A stretch of 64,000 nucleotides of DNA from NCBI RefSeq assembly GCF_003967355.1, contig NZ_BIFH01000013.1, positions 62,001 through 126,000 of the forward strand. Reading direction: 5' to 3'. The translations under genes were made by a program, and so were the position numbers. Source of the DNA: Embleya hyalina. Its GTDB lineage: Bacteria > Actinomycetota > Actinomycetes > Streptomycetales > Streptomycetaceae. Positions 34,883 through 42,914 of this stretch are shown here, one piece after another. The notes beneath the pieces are model-generated. The model saw only the letters and a program-made list of their open reading frames with translations, did not search any database and was not told where the DNA came from. How positions within the stretch are numbered: position 1 is the first letter of the stretch; every line of letters begins with the position of its first letter.

Positions 34883-35005
34883 ACGATCCGTTGCACAACC
34901 GGCCATGCGGTGGCGGATCACTCGATCGGCCCAATGGGGATCACCCGTCGGAGCGGTCGACCAGGCGACGGCCTCGGTGTCCGCGAGTCTCGATAGCCTG
35001 TCGCA

Positions 35006-35509
35006 ATGGGCAAGAGTTTGATGTATCTGGAGATGACCGCGCCCGACGAACTGCGGCCGTCACGGCCCGTCGAGGCACTGGGACTGCGGCGGGTCGAGCC
35101 CTCGCCCGAGGTGTACGCGCTCCAGGCGCGGATCGGCGCCCCCTACGGCTGGCGCAGCACGGAGCGAACCGATCGCGACTGGGCGGAACTTCGCGCCGCC
35201 CACCCGCTGCGCGAGTCCTGGGTGATCACCCATCGGGGGGAGAGCGCCGGCATCGGCAACCTCGAACCGCAGCCAGGCGGCGTGGTGGAGGTGGTCACCT
35301 TCGGCCTGCTCCCCGAATACGTCGGCAAGGGCCTGGGCGGCTGGGCCCTGACCCTGGTGCTCCGTCAGGCGTGGGCCACCCCGCCGCTCCCGGACGCCGC
35401 GTCGGTGCGCCGGATCTGGCTGCACACCTCGTCCGAGGACCACGCCAACGCCCTGAAGAACTATCGCGGTCGGGGCCTGCGCCTGTACGGCGTGGAAGCT
35501 CACGCGTAG
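35006..35509 (+). CDS. GNAT family N-acetyltransferase
   Basis: A 167-residue single GNAT domain. The acetyl-CoA motif lies in FGLLPEYVGKGLGGWALTLVLRQ (G-K-G-L-G variant), followed by RRIWLHTSSEDHANALKNYR. The N-terminal part is basic and resembles uncharacterised Streptomyces acetyltransferases with an MTAPDELRPSR start. The substrate is unknown. It is monocistronic. Confidence 0.9.
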   Translation: MGKSLMYLEMTAPDELRPSRPVEALGLRRVEPSPEVYALQARIGAPYGWRSTERTDRDWAELRAAHPLRESWVITHRGESAGIGNLEPQPGGVVEVVTFGLLPEYVGKGLGGWALTLVLRQAWATPPLPDAASVRRIWLHTSSEDHANALKNYRGRGLRLYGVEAHA

Positions 35510-35534
35510 CCGCCGCCCGCCGGCCGGAGGGGCC

Positions 35535-35765
35535 CTACCCGGTGAGCGACCGGGTGCCGAGCACGCCGAGGAGGGCGAGGCGTTCGGCGTCCGGGGTGTC
35601 GGGTTCGGCGGTGTGGACGATGACGCGCAGATCGCTGCCGGCCGCGTGCAGCACGTCGCAGTCCAGGGTCAGCGTGCCCACGTGCGGGTGGTCGACGACC
35701 TTGCAGGTCACCCCCTCCTGCGGCACCACACCCGGCGATTCCCACAACGCGGTGAACCGCCTCGC
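35535..35765 (-). pseudogene. Remnant of an MmyB-type XRE regulator (C-terminal end only)
   Basis: This stretch encodes only the last ~75 residues of an MmyB-like ligand-binding domain: ARRFTALWESPGVVPQ, then VVDHPHVGTLTLDCDVL, VIVHTAEPDTPDAERLALLG and the stop. Family members are ~280 residues with an N-terminal XRE domain, all of which is missing. In frame, a stop lies just upstream of the homology, and the DNA changes at about 35765 into a truncated SDR gene on the other strand. No start with a ribosome site is present. It is a decay product, not a functional regulator. Confidence 0.82.
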
Positions 35766-35923
35766 TGACCCGGGTCACCGAGGCGGGCACGCCGACGCAC
35801 GCCTATCCGGGCGTGGCGTATCCGGCCTCGAAGGCCGCGGAGGTCATCGTGCGGATGGCCTGCCCGGGTCCCGACGGCCCGACCGGCGGCTTCTTCGACG
35901 TCGACGGCACGCTCCCGTGGTGA
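35765..35923 (+). pseudogene. Remnant of an SDR oxidoreductase with internal deletion
   Basis: The 52 sense codons read LTRVTEAGTPTHAYPGVAYP, then ASKAAE, directly followed by VIVRMACPGPDGPTGG and FFDVDGTLPW. The first part is the catalytic Y-x-x-x-K segment of a short-chain dehydrogenase (AYPASK), and the second is the extreme C-terminus of the same family. About 40-50 residues that normally separate them are absent, and the Rossmann N-terminus is also gone. Two deletions therefore shaped the locus. MmyB regulators are typically divergent from just such an SDR gene, so both remnants come from one ancestral pair. Confidence 0.82.
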
Positions 35924-36081
35924 CCGGGCTCGCGCGCGGCGCACGCTCCGCCGGGCGTTCGACCCGGTGGGGCGACAACGTGTAGTCGCTCGGGTGCGGT
36001 GCGCGAGATTTTGCGATGCGGGCTTGGACGGCGGGTGCCCGGCCGGCGAGATAGGGGGTGAGAGGCCTTCGGGTCTCGTGG

Positions 36082-36119
36082 ACACCGTCGGGCGCAACGT
36101 TCGGCGCGCCCGACGGTGT
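36082..36119. terminator. Terminator-like hairpin upstream of the sigma operon
   Basis: ACACCGTCGGGCGC (36082-36095) pairs perfectly with 36106-36119 across a 10-nt loop. It lies 33 bp before the first gene of the operon. It could terminate leftover transcription from the SDR remnant or act in the operon's 5' leader. Confidence 0.6.
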
Positions 36120-36151
36120 TCGCGCCGGACTTCACGGAAGGAACCGCTGCC

Positions 36152-36334
36152 TTGAACAACATCCTCGGCCCCGAGGCCAGACAACTGTGGCTGGTCATAG
36201 GCGTGTTCGTCGTCGTCGTGCGCGCGCCGCTCGGTGCCCTGATGCGTGGCTTCGCGCTCCCCGAGCCGCACCGCCACTGCGGCCACGGGTATCGCAGCAC
36301 ACACTCCGCGCGCGGGAAGGGCGGCGGACGATGA
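36152..36334 (+). CDS. Small one-TM protein with His/Cys-rich tail
   Basis: A 60-residue protein from a TTG with AAGGA about 9 bp upstream. One hydrophobic helix (LWLVIGVFVVVV) is followed by a basic linker, then PHRHCGHGYRSTH, which could bind a metal. Its stop overlaps the next ATG (ATGA), so it is translationally coupled to the sigma-like gene and very likely real despite its size. A membrane partner or sensor for the sigma protein is a natural guess but is not supported by homology. Confidence 0.65.
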   Translation: MNNILGPEARQLWLVIGVFVVVVRAPLGALMRGFALPEPHRHCGHGYRSTHSARGKGGGR

Positions 36335-37236
36335 CCGAACCCCGACACCCCGAGCAGGCCCAAGCCGTGGACGTGGACCTGGTGGACCTCCTGCGCAACG
36401 ACTTCGTCGCCTTCTGCCACAGCCACCAACTCACGCTCACCCGCTTCGCCTACGACCACCTGGGCTCGCGCCCGGAGGCCGAGGACATCGTCGCCGACGT
36501 GCTGCTCGCTCTGTTCGAACGCTGGGACGACGTACTGCGCGAGCCCGCGCCGCCCGTCAAGCGCGCGTTCCGGATGCTCACCGACGCCCTGGAGGACCGC
36601 CGGTTGCGGCGCGACCTCGTCCGGGACACGGTGGACCGCCGACGCCCCGCCCCCGGCGGCCCGGTGATCGACGCGCCGGCGGACTTCGTCCGATTCTGCC
36701 GGGAGTACCAGCAGACCCTGATCGACCACGCCTGGAAGAGCCTGGGCTGCGCGCACGACGCGGACGAGGCGGTCGCCGACGTGCTGCTCGCGCTGTCCCG
36801 GCGCTGGTCCGAGATCGTGCGCCACCCGAGCCCGCCGCTCGCGCTCGCCTTCGGGATCCTGCGCCGCCGGGTGGTGGACATCCGCCGGCGGCGCGGGCGC
36901 ACCCCCGAGGTGCTGTTCGACTTCACCGCGCCGGGCGCCCCCGACGCGGCCTCGACGGGCAGCGGCGACCCGGCCGCGGTGGTGCCCCACCTGGACATCC
37001 TGGATCGCACGATCGCCGCGATGCCGGTCAAGCGAGCCACCTGCGCCCGCCTGCACCTGGTCATGCAACTGCCGCTCCAGGACGTCGCCGACTACCTGGG
37101 GGTGACCATCTCCACCGTCCGCAGTCACGTACACGCGGCCCGCAAACAACTCGCCACCGCGCTGGAGCGGGCCCGCCACGTGCATCCCGATCCCACCCCC
37201 TCGTCCCCATCGCACCCTCGGGAACCGAATACATGA
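36331..37236 (+). CDS. Sigma-70 family protein with two tandem region-2 domains
   Basis: A 301-residue protein of unusual build. Residues ~22-95 match ECF sigma region 2 (FVAFCHSHQLTLTRFAYDHL, SRPEAEDIVADVLLALFERW, then RAFRMLTDALEDRRLRRD). Residues ~118-190 repeat the same pattern (FVRFCREYQQTLIDHAWKSL, AHDADEAVADVLLALSRRW, AFGILRRRVVDIRRRRGR). A single region-4 HTH closes it (about 235-285: CARLHLVMQLPLQDVADYLG, VTISTVRSHVHAARKQL). ECF factors normally have one region 2 and ~180-200 residues. Both neighbours overlap it by ATGA, and no classical anti-sigma factor is present. It could be a sigma factor with an internal decoy region 2, or a fused dimer-like regulator (inference). Confidence 0.87.
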   Translation: MTEPRHPEQAQAVDVDLVDLLRNDFVAFCHSHQLTLTRFAYDHLGSRPEAEDIVADVLLALFERWDDVLREPAPPVKRAFRMLTDALEDRRLRRDLVRDTVDRRRPAPGGPVIDAPADFVRFCREYQQTLIDHAWKSLGCAHDADEAVADVLLALSRRWSEIVRHPSPPLALAFGILRRRVVDIRRRRGRTPEVLFDFTAPGAPDAASTGSGDPAAVVPHLDILDRTIAAMPVKRATCARLHLVMQLPLQDVADYLGVTISTVRSHVHAARKQLATALERARHVHPDPTPSSPSHPREPNT

Positions 37237-37883
37237 ACCACCTCAATCCCCTCGACCACGCCCTCCAACAGCGTCGACGCGACATGGACGCGGCCTTCGT
37301 CGACTACGACGCCGGCGCCGCGACCCGCCGGCTGGCCGACCGCATCGTCCAGGAGCAGCTGCTGGCCGCCCTGGTCCGGCCGGGCACCATCGGTCCACCA
37401 CGCGGCACCGGCTTCGCGGACGCGCACGCCGCGCAGAACGCGGCGGCGGCGGACCTGGAGCACCTGTGCCAGGCCGTGGTGGCCAGGCCGACCACCGGCC
37501 CCCTCCTCGGCGACTTCGTGCACAAACGCGAGGCCGGCGGAGCGCTGGTGTTCGGGTGCCTGCTGTATCTGACGGGGCGGCCCGCGCCCGCGGCGTTCTG
37601 GTGGCGGTACGCGGCCGGTGCGGACGACGTCGAGGCGATGCGCCTGTTGACCCTGCACCACCGGATCGAGGGCGAACCGGAGGACGCCCACCACTGGGCC
37701 GGCCGGCTGCACGCGGCCAGGCCCACGCCGACTCCCGCCGAGACCGAGGGCGCGGGCGACCCGGAGGCGTATGTCGCCCGGGTGGAGCCGGGCATCGAGG
37801 AGGTCGACGACCCCGACCTCGGCGAGATCTGTAGACCCAACGACCGCTTCCCCCGCCTCCTGGCCGCCGCCGGCCACGGATGA
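37233..37883 (+). CDS. Hypothetical protein coupled to the sigma gene
   Basis: A 216-residue soluble protein whose ATG overlaps the sigma stop. An N-terminal coiled-helical part (HALQQRRRDMDAAFVDYDAG, TRRLADRIVQEQLL) is followed by a region resembling a Sel1/TPR-type helical repeat (ALVFGCLLYLTGRPAPAAFW, RYAAGADDVEAMRLLTLHHR, EPEDAHHWAGRLHA). The C-terminus is acidic (GIEEVDDPDLGEIC). Streptomyces regulators of this sort are often encoded after sigma-like genes and may hold the sigma protein. No enzymatic motif is seen. Confidence 0.82.
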   Translation: MNHLNPLDHALQQRRRDMDAAFVDYDAGAATRRLADRIVQEQLLAALVRPGTIGPPRGTGFADAHAAQNAAAADLEHLCQAVVARPTTGPLLGDFVHKREAGGALVFGCLLYLTGRPAPAAFWWRYAAGADDVEAMRLLTLHHRIEGEPEDAHHWAGRLHAARPTPTPAETEGAGDPEAYVARVEPGIEEVDDPDLGEICRPNDRFPRLLAAAGHG

Positions 37884-37890
37884 GCGTCTC

Positions 37891-37930
37891 GTGGCGGGCG
37901 CGCTCCGGACATCCCGGACGCGCCCGCCAC
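37891..37930. terminator. Nested hairpin terminator of the sigma operon
   Basis: Perfect 12-bp outer arms (37891-37902 and 37919-37930) extend into inner TCCGG/CCGGA arms, 7 bp past the operon's last stop. Confidence 0.87.
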
Positions 37931-38026
37931 GTTCGTGTGGGGCCGACGCGGCCTCGCCGCGTCGATGGCCGAATGTGACAGATACCCGTCATTGCGGCCA
38001 TCGGGCACGACCGCCACGATGGACGC

Positions 38027-39007
38027 ATGTCCACTCCACACCGCGTCGTGATCGCGGTCTTCCCCGATGTCGACCTGCTCGACGTCACCGGTCCGGCCGA
38101 GGTCTTCGCGCTGGCCAATCGGGAGACCGCCGGCGCGGCGGGTTACGTGGTTCGCCTGGCGGGCCCCGAGGCCGGCCCGGTCGTCACGTCGGCGGGCGTA
38201 CGGATCCTGGCGGACGTGGCCTTCGCCGAGGCGGGGGCCGCGGACACGCTGCTCGTCCCCGGCGCGGTGGCGATGGGCCCGGACGGTCCGGTGGCCCTGG
38301 TCGACGACGCCGTCGTGGCGTGGGTCGCGGTCACCGCGCCGCACGCCCGCCGGATCGCGTCGGTCTGCGTGGGCGCGCACGTGCTCGCCGCCGCGGGGCT
38401 CCTGGACGGGCGGCGGGCGACCACACACTGGTCGACCGCCGCGCAACTGGCCGCCGACCACCCCGAGGTGCGGGTCGACGCCGATCCGATCTTCGTGCGC
38501 TCCGGCCGGATCTGGACCGGGGCGGGGATCAGCGCCTGCCTGGACCTGGCGCTGGCCCTGGTGGCCGAGGACCACGGCGAGGACCTGGCCCTCGCGGTGG
38601 CGCGGCAGTTGGTCGTGTACCTCCGCCGGCAGGGCGGCCAGAGCCAGTTCAGCGTGCCGCTGAGCCGACCCGCGACCGGCCGGCGGGACATCGACGAACT
38701 GCGCGTGTACATCACCGAGCACCTGGACCACGACCTGTCCACGTCCGCGCTGGCCGGGCGGATGTGCCTGAGCGAGCGTCAGTTCGCCCGGGTCTTCCGG
38801 CAGGAGACCGGCACCGGCGCGGCGGCCTTCGTGGAGGCCGCGCGGGTCGAGGCGGCCCGCCGCCTCCTGGAGGGCACCGACGAAGCGCTGGAGGCGGTCG
38901 CGGCGGCCACCGGATTCGGCTCGGTGGAAACCCTGCACCGGGCCTTCCGCAGGCAGCTCTCCACCACCCCGGCCGGCTACCGCCGCCGCTTTCGCACGGT
39001 GTCCTGA
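38027..39007 (+). CDS. GlxA-family AraC-type regulator (DJ-1/PfpI domain)
   Basis: A 326-residue transcription factor. Residues 5-180 are a DJ-1/PfpI-like sensor domain (VVIAVFPDVDLLDVTGPAEV, the elbow region ASVCVGAHVLAAAGLLDGRR, TTHWS). Residues ~225-322 are an AraC HTH with two helix-turn-helix units (LSTSALAGRMCLSERQFARV and VAAATGFGSVETLHRAFRR). The elbow Cys is present, so the domain may sense ligand or redox. It starts at ATG 38027. It lies 88 bp upstream of an isochorismatase-like hydrolase on the same strand, a frequent pairing in actinobacteria, and probably regulates it. Confidence 0.95.
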   Translation: MSTPHRVVIAVFPDVDLLDVTGPAEVFALANRETAGAAGYVVRLAGPEAGPVVTSAGVRILADVAFAEAGAADTLLVPGAVAMGPDGPVALVDDAVVAWVAVTAPHARRIASVCVGAHVLAAAGLLDGRRATTHWSTAAQLAADHPEVRVDADPIFVRSGRIWTGAGISACLDLALALVAEDHGEDLALAVARQLVVYLRRQGGQSQFSVPLSRPATGRRDIDELRVYITEHLDHDLSTSALAGRMCLSERQFARVFRQETGTGAAAFVEAARVEAARRLLEGTDEALEAVAAATGFGSVETLHRAFRRQLSTTPAGYRRRFRTVS

Positions 39008-39095
39008 GCCCCGGCGGACCAACCCACGTGGCCCGGCGGCTTCGCCATGCCCGAAAACCATGCAACCGACAGCGAACGAAAGGCACTTCCGACTC

Positions 39096-39701
39096 ATGCA
39101 CCCCTCCGCGACCCTGCGCGAAGTGATCGGCCTCGACAACACGCCGCCGCGCCTGGACGGCGCGTGCGCCCTGATCATGATCGACTTCCAGAACACCTAC
39201 CGCACCGGCGTGATGGCCCTCGACGGCGTCGAACCGGCCCTGGCCGCCGGGGCCCGGCTGCTCGCCGCCGCCCGTGCGGCGGGTACGCCCGTCGTGCACG
39301 TCGTCAACGACGGCGGAGCGGGCACCCCGTACGACATCCGGGCCGAGATCGGCGCGATCAGCGGCGAAGTGGCGCCGGCCGAGGGCGAGTCGGTGGTGGT
39401 CAAGCAGGTCCCGGACGCCTTCCACGGCACCGACCTGGAGCGGACGCTCCGCGACCCGGACGCGGGACCCGACCTGATCCTGGCGGGGTTCATGACGCAC
39501 ATGTGCGTCACCTTCACCGCACAGGGCGCCTTCAACCTCGGCTATCGCCCCACCGTCGTCGCCGAGGCCACCGCCACCCGCGCGCTGCCCACCCTCGACG
39601 GCGCCGTCACGCCCGCCGAAACCCTCCAGGCGGCAAGTCTGACCACCATCGCCGACCTCTTCGGCCTCGTGGTACCGACGCTCGCGCACCTGCTCGACTG
39701 A
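39096..39701 (+). CDS. Isochorismatase-family cysteine hydrolase
   Basis: A 201-residue alpha/beta hydrolase. The catalytic Asp is in LIMIDFQNTYRTGVM, a Lys near VVVKQVPDAF, and the nucleophile Cys in LAGFMTHMCVTFTAQGAF with the cis-peptide before it. These match the nicotinamidase/isochorismatase superfamily. The substrate is probably an amide or N-carbamoyl compound, not known. The start at ATG 39096 follows AAAGG; ATG 39060 would add 12 residues. It is likely controlled by the GlxA-type regulator just upstream. Confidence 0.93.
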   Translation: MHPSATLREVIGLDNTPPRLDGACALIMIDFQNTYRTGVMALDGVEPALAAGARLLAAARAAGTPVVHVVNDGGAGTPYDIRAEIGAISGEVAPAEGESVVVKQVPDAFHGTDLERTLRDPDAGPDLILAGFMTHMCVTFTAQGAFNLGYRPTVVAEATATRALPTLDGAVTPAETLQAASLTTIADLFGLVVPTLAHLLD

Positions 39702-39727
39702 TCCGCCGGCGCGGTGGGCCCGGCCGC

Positions 39728-40432
39728 TCAGCGGCGGCCGGTGCGGGACTGGGGTTCGAGTTTGCGGATCCTGGCGAGGCGGGCCGTGTCGTCGTGGTCG
39801 CCGCGGTAGCTGTACGGACCGGTGAGCGGAGGCTGGTGCAGTGGGTCGGTGAGCGCGACCAGGAAGGGCAACTCCTCCCGGCGGTCCGCCGGTTCCTCGA
39901 ACTCCACGTTTCGGCCCGCGACCACGACGACCGGTCCGGACCGGCGGCACCTGGTGTAGTCGATCAGACCGGACAGGTCCTCGATGGAGGGCACCCCCTT
40001 CGCCTCGGACGGCAGGTGCCCGCGTCGGTACGCCTGCCGTTCCCGGGCGGACGCGTCGGCGTATCGCGGCACCCGTACGCCCCAGTAGGCGTGGATCGCC
40101 GCCCACAGCACCGACTCGGGCGCGGTGACCACTCCGTCGGTCCAACTGCGGCGGCAGCCGACCGCGAAACTCAGGAAGCCGCTGTCCCAGTTGTTCGGCT
40201 TGATCTCGGCGATGCCCCGGGCGCCGGAGTCGTCGAAGCCGAGGAGGTGGTGCGGGACGTCGATGTAGAGGGCGAGGCCCTTGTTGACCATGGAACGCTC
40301 ATGTTCGCGTCCGTCGGCGGTGAAATATTTCCGTTGCCGGTCCGCGACGTCCTGGCAGCCGGCCACCGCTCGCGCGTAGTTCGCCGACGTGTCCGAGCGC
40401 TGGGTCCATTCGCCGTACAGCTGAATGATCAC
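39728..40432 (-). CDS. Hypothetical protein
   Basis: A 234-residue soluble protein with no recognised domain. The GTG start has GAGGAG 6 bp upstream. Notable segments are IIQLYGEWTQRSDTSANYAR, KGLALYIDVPHHLLGFDDSG, EIKPNNWDSGFLSFAVGCRR and PESVLWAAIHAYWGVRVPRY. Many Trp/Tyr/His residues and a mildly lower local GC content (AAATATTT near 40325) hint at acquired DNA. It is convergent with the isochorismatase gene. Function unknown. Confidence 0.75.
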   Translation of the reverse strand: MIIQLYGEWTQRSDTSANYARAVAGCQDVADRQRKYFTADGREHERSMVNKGLALYIDVPHHLLGFDDSGARGIAEIKPNNWDSGFLSFAVGCRRSWTDGVVTAPESVLWAAIHAYWGVRVPRYADASARERQAYRRGHLPSEAKGVPSIEDLSGLIDYTRCRRSGPVVVVAGRNVEFEEPADRREELPFLVALTDPLHQPPLTGPYSYRGDHDDTARLARIRKLEPQSRTGRR

Positions 40433-40534
40433 GCGTGACTCCTCACCCCACCGTGATAACCGACGGAAGTCACCCAATCACTATCCGCAAAGGGCGCGCA
40501 GGTATGTTTTGCGCCAAGCTCCGCGCGCCGAAGA

Positions 40535-40560
40535 CCCCCCGCGCGCCGGTGCGCGGGGGG
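40535..40560 (-). terminator. Terminator of the Lrp-type gene
   Basis: CCCCCCGCGC and GCGCGGGGGG form perfect 10-bp arms around a 6-nt loop, 25 bp downstream of the Lrp stop on the minus strand. Confidence 0.8.
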
Positions 40561-40584
40561 TGCCGCGGCCTGTCGGAGCGACCG

Positions 40585-41091
40585 CTACGCGCGGGTGTCC
40601 GGCTCCGTCCCGTCGGTCGCCCCGACCGCGGATTCGGCGGACAGCAACGGGCGTTCGAAGACGGTGCGCAGCACGATCGTGGTGCCCGTGCCGCGGATGA
40701 CCGGGATCGCGCGGATCCGGTCGAGGGTGTCGGCGAGCGCGGTGGTGGAGGCCACTCGGACCTTGATCCAGAAGCAGTCCTCGCCCGCCACCTCGTGCGC
40801 CTCCAGGACGGCGGGCTCGCGATGGATCGCCGCCTCGACCTGATCGCGCGCCGCGCGACCCGCGTCGAAGCGCAGCGCGATGAACGCGGCCGTGCCGGCG
40901 TCGACCCGCGCGGGGGCCAACTCCGCGTGATAGCCGGTGATCACCCCATCGCGCTCCAGCCGTTGGATCCGCTCGCGCACGGCGGGTTCGGACAGGTCCA
41001 CCGATTTGGCCAGGGCGCGCACGGTGCGCCGGCCGTCCGCGCTCAGCGCGCGAAGGAGCGCCCGGTCGATCTCGTCGAGCTGCCGCGTCAT
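40585..41091 (-). CDS. Lrp/AsnC-family transcriptional regulator
   Basis: A 168-residue regulator. The N-terminal HTH (LDEIDRALLRALSADGRRTV, LSEPAVRERIQRLERDGVI) is followed by an RAM/AsnC effector domain (TAAFIALRF, VLEAHEVAGEDCFWIKVRV). The ATG at 41091 gives the normal family length. It is divergent from an EamA transporter over 90 bp; amino-acid exporters under Lrp control are common (LysG/BrnFE-like logic), so the pump is the likely target. Confidence 0.94.
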   Translation of the reverse strand: MTRQLDEIDRALLRALSADGRRTVRALAKSVDLSEPAVRERIQRLERDGVITGYHAELAPARVDAGTAAFIALRFDAGRAARDQVEAAIHREPAVLEAHEVAGEDCFWIKVRVASTTALADTLDRIRAIPVIRGTGTTIVLRTVFERPLLSAESAVGATDGTEPDTRA

Positions 41092-41120
41092 GGAAAAGCC
41101 CCTTGTTCCGGTGAACATGC

Positions 41121-41144
41121 CTGACCTACTCTAAAAAAGGTTAG
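41121..41144. promoter_or_regulatory. Candidate Lrp binding site
   Basis: CTGACC (41121-41126) and GGTTAG (41139-41144) are near-perfect inverted half-sites flanking an A-rich centre (CTAAAAAA) in the divergent gap between the Lrp and EamA genes. Position and AT-richness fit an Lrp operator; by-eye inference. Confidence 0.4.
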
Positions 41145-41181
41145 CAGCATGGATGGCCTAATTTAATGAGGTGTGCTGGTC

Positions 41182-42174
41182 GTGTTGTCTCCTCAAAAGA
41201 GGGAACGGCTGTTGCCGTGGGTCGCCCTCGTGACCGTGTGGATCCTGTGGGGCTCGACCTATCTGGGCATTCGCTACGCGGTCGAGACGATCCCGCCGCT
41301 GCTCTCGGCCGGGACCAGGTTCCTGGTCGCGGGCCTGCTGATGTTCGCGGTGGTCGGCCCGCGACACGCCCGCGGCGCGCACCGACCCACCTGGCCACAC
41401 CTGCGCTCGGCGGCGATCATCGGCGGGCTGCTCCTGGTCGGCGGCAACGGGCTGTTGAGCGTGGGCGAGCAACATCTCGACTCGGGCTTCGCCGCGCTGG
41501 TCGTGGCGACGGTGCCGGTGTGGATGGTGCTGATCAACGCGCTGGCCACCCGGACCCGGGTGTCGGGCGCCGTCCTGCTCGCGCTGCTCCTGGGCACGAT
41601 CGGCATCGGTGTGCTGGTCGGCGGCCCGGGCGGCGACGTGCACATCGGCGGCGTCGTGATGGTCCTGATCGCGTGCGTGTTGTGGGCGGGCGGCTCGGTG
41701 TACGCGCGGACCGCGCCGCTGCCTCGGCATCCGCTGGTGGTGGTCTCGTTGGAGATGATCACGGCCGGGGTGGCGCTGTTCGTCCTGGCCGCGCTGCGCG
41801 GCGAGTTCGGGCGACTGGACGTGGCCGGCATCTCGACCGCCTCGTGGCTGGGGCTGGCCTGGCTGGTGTTCGCCGGGTCGATCGTCGCGTTCAGCGCGTA
41901 CATGTACGTCAACAGCGTGCTTCCCAACGACACCGTGGCGACCTACGCGTACGTCAACCCGGTGGTGGCGGTGCTGCTCGGCGCGGCGATCGCGGGCGAG
42001 TCGGTGGGCCCGAACGTCTACCTCGGCGGCGCGATCATCGTCGCGTCGGTGGTCCTGATCGTCGCCACGCGTCCCCGCCCGGCCAAGCCCGCCGCGAAGC
42101 CCGTCGCGCAGGCGGTCGAAGAGCCCGCCCGGGTCGCGGACGTCGGCTCGCCGGAGGACGCCCGTCGCGGCTGA
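41182..42174 (+). CDS. EamA/DMT-family transporter
   Basis: A 330-residue carrier with ten predicted TM helices in two EamA repeats. Repeat one begins VALVTVWILWGSTYLGIRYA, and repeat two begins MVLIACVLWAGGSVYARTAP. The C-terminus is an Ala/Pro/Lys-rich cytoplasmic tail. GAGG at 41168-41171 favours GTG 41182 over GTG 41173. Family members export amino acids and metabolites. The divergent Lrp-type gene supports an amino acid as substrate. Confidence 0.93.
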   Translation: MLSPQKRERLLPWVALVTVWILWGSTYLGIRYAVETIPPLLSAGTRFLVAGLLMFAVVGPRHARGAHRPTWPHLRSAAIIGGLLLVGGNGLLSVGEQHLDSGFAALVVATVPVWMVLINALATRTRVSGAVLLALLLGTIGIGVLVGGPGGDVHIGGVVMVLIACVLWAGGSVYARTAPLPRHPLVVVSLEMITAGVALFVLAALRGEFGRLDVAGISTASWLGLAWLVFAGSIVAFSAYMYVNSVLPNDTVATYAYVNPVVAVLLGAAIAGESVGPNVYLGGAIIVASVVLIVATRPRPAKPAAKPVAQAVEEPARVADVGSPEDARRG

Positions 42175-42198
42175 CGATCCCGGACGCGCCCGCCGGCT

Positions 42199-42214
42199 CC
42201 CCGACGCGTCGGGG
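42199..42214 (+). terminator. Possible terminator of the EamA gene
   Basis: The 16-bp palindrome CCCCGACGCGTCGGGG lies 25 bp past the stop. The loop would be very small, so support is moderate. Confidence 0.45.
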
Positions 42215-42243
42215 GCCGAGGGCGCGCGATGCCCGGCGCTGTT

Positions 42244-42259
42244 CATACGATGCCGTATG
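42244..42259. promoter_or_regulatory. Candidate TetR operator overlapping a -10
   Basis: CATACG-ATGC-CGTATG is a perfect inverted repeat, 72 bp before the TetR-family start. It contains TACGAT (42246-42251), a fair -10 element, so binding would block the promoter, the usual autorepression layout. Confidence 0.55.
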
Positions 42260-42330
42260 GACGCAGGCCGGCACCCACGAGTACGACACCGTGCGGCGGG
42301 GCGTGCGGCGCGAACGAGAGGAACCACATC

Positions 42331-42888
42331 GTGGGCGTGACCCGTACACCACGCGGCAGATGGGTCGAGGAGGGGCTGCGCGCGCTGGCCGCCGGCGGTC
42401 CCGAGGCGGTCCGGATCGAGCCGCTGGCGCAGGCACTGGGCGTCAGCAAGGGCGGGTTCTACGGGTACTTCGGCAACCGGGGCGCACTGCTCACGGAGAT
42501 GCTCGACACGTGGGAGCGCGCGGTCACCGAGGACGTGATCGCGCGGGTCGAGGCCGGCGGAGGCGACGCCAGGGCCCGACTGGATCGACTCTTCGAACTC
42601 GCGTCCACGAGCGAGGGGCCGGTGCTGGGTACGACCGCCGACCTGGCGATCCGGGACTGGGCCCGGCGCGACGAGGCGGTCGCGGAGCGGCTGCGCCGGG
42701 TGGACAACCGGCGGATGGACTACCTGCGTTCGTTGTTCACGACGTTCTGCGCCGACCCGGGCGACGTCGAGGTGCGCTGCCTGCTCGCCTTCTCGCTGCG
42801 GATCGGCATGCACTTCGTCGCCGCCGACCAAGGTCCCTACACGCGCGCGGAGGTGCTGCTGCTCACCAGGAAGTGGCTGCTGAGATAG
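42331..42888 (+). CDS. TetR/AcrR-family transcriptional regulator
   Basis: A 185-residue regulator. The HTH occupies residues 5-50 (RGRWVEEGLRALAAGGPEAV, LAQALGVSKGGFYGYFGNRG), and the rest is a helical ligand domain with the conserved WARRDEAVAERLRRVD segment. The GTG start follows GAGAGGA. A palindrome upstream is a likely autoregulatory site. Its target is not obvious: the EamA gene lies just upstream on the same strand, and a membrane-protein gene converges from downstream. Confidence 0.92.
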   Translation: MGVTRTPRGRWVEEGLRALAAGGPEAVRIEPLAQALGVSKGGFYGYFGNRGALLTEMLDTWERAVTEDVIARVEAGGGDARARLDRLFELASTSEGPVLGTTADLAIRDWARRDEAVAERLRRVDNRRMDYLRSLFTTFCADPGDVEVRCLLAFSLRIGMHFVAADQGPYTRAEVLLLTRKWLLR

Positions 42889-42914
42889 CCGACTTCGGCT
42901 CCGGGCGCGCTCGG

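Noticed and set aside
39728-40500. Horizontal-transfer island around the hypothetical gene with AT-rich patches
   Set aside because: No mobility gene, repeat or att-like sequence is near, and the AT patches are short.
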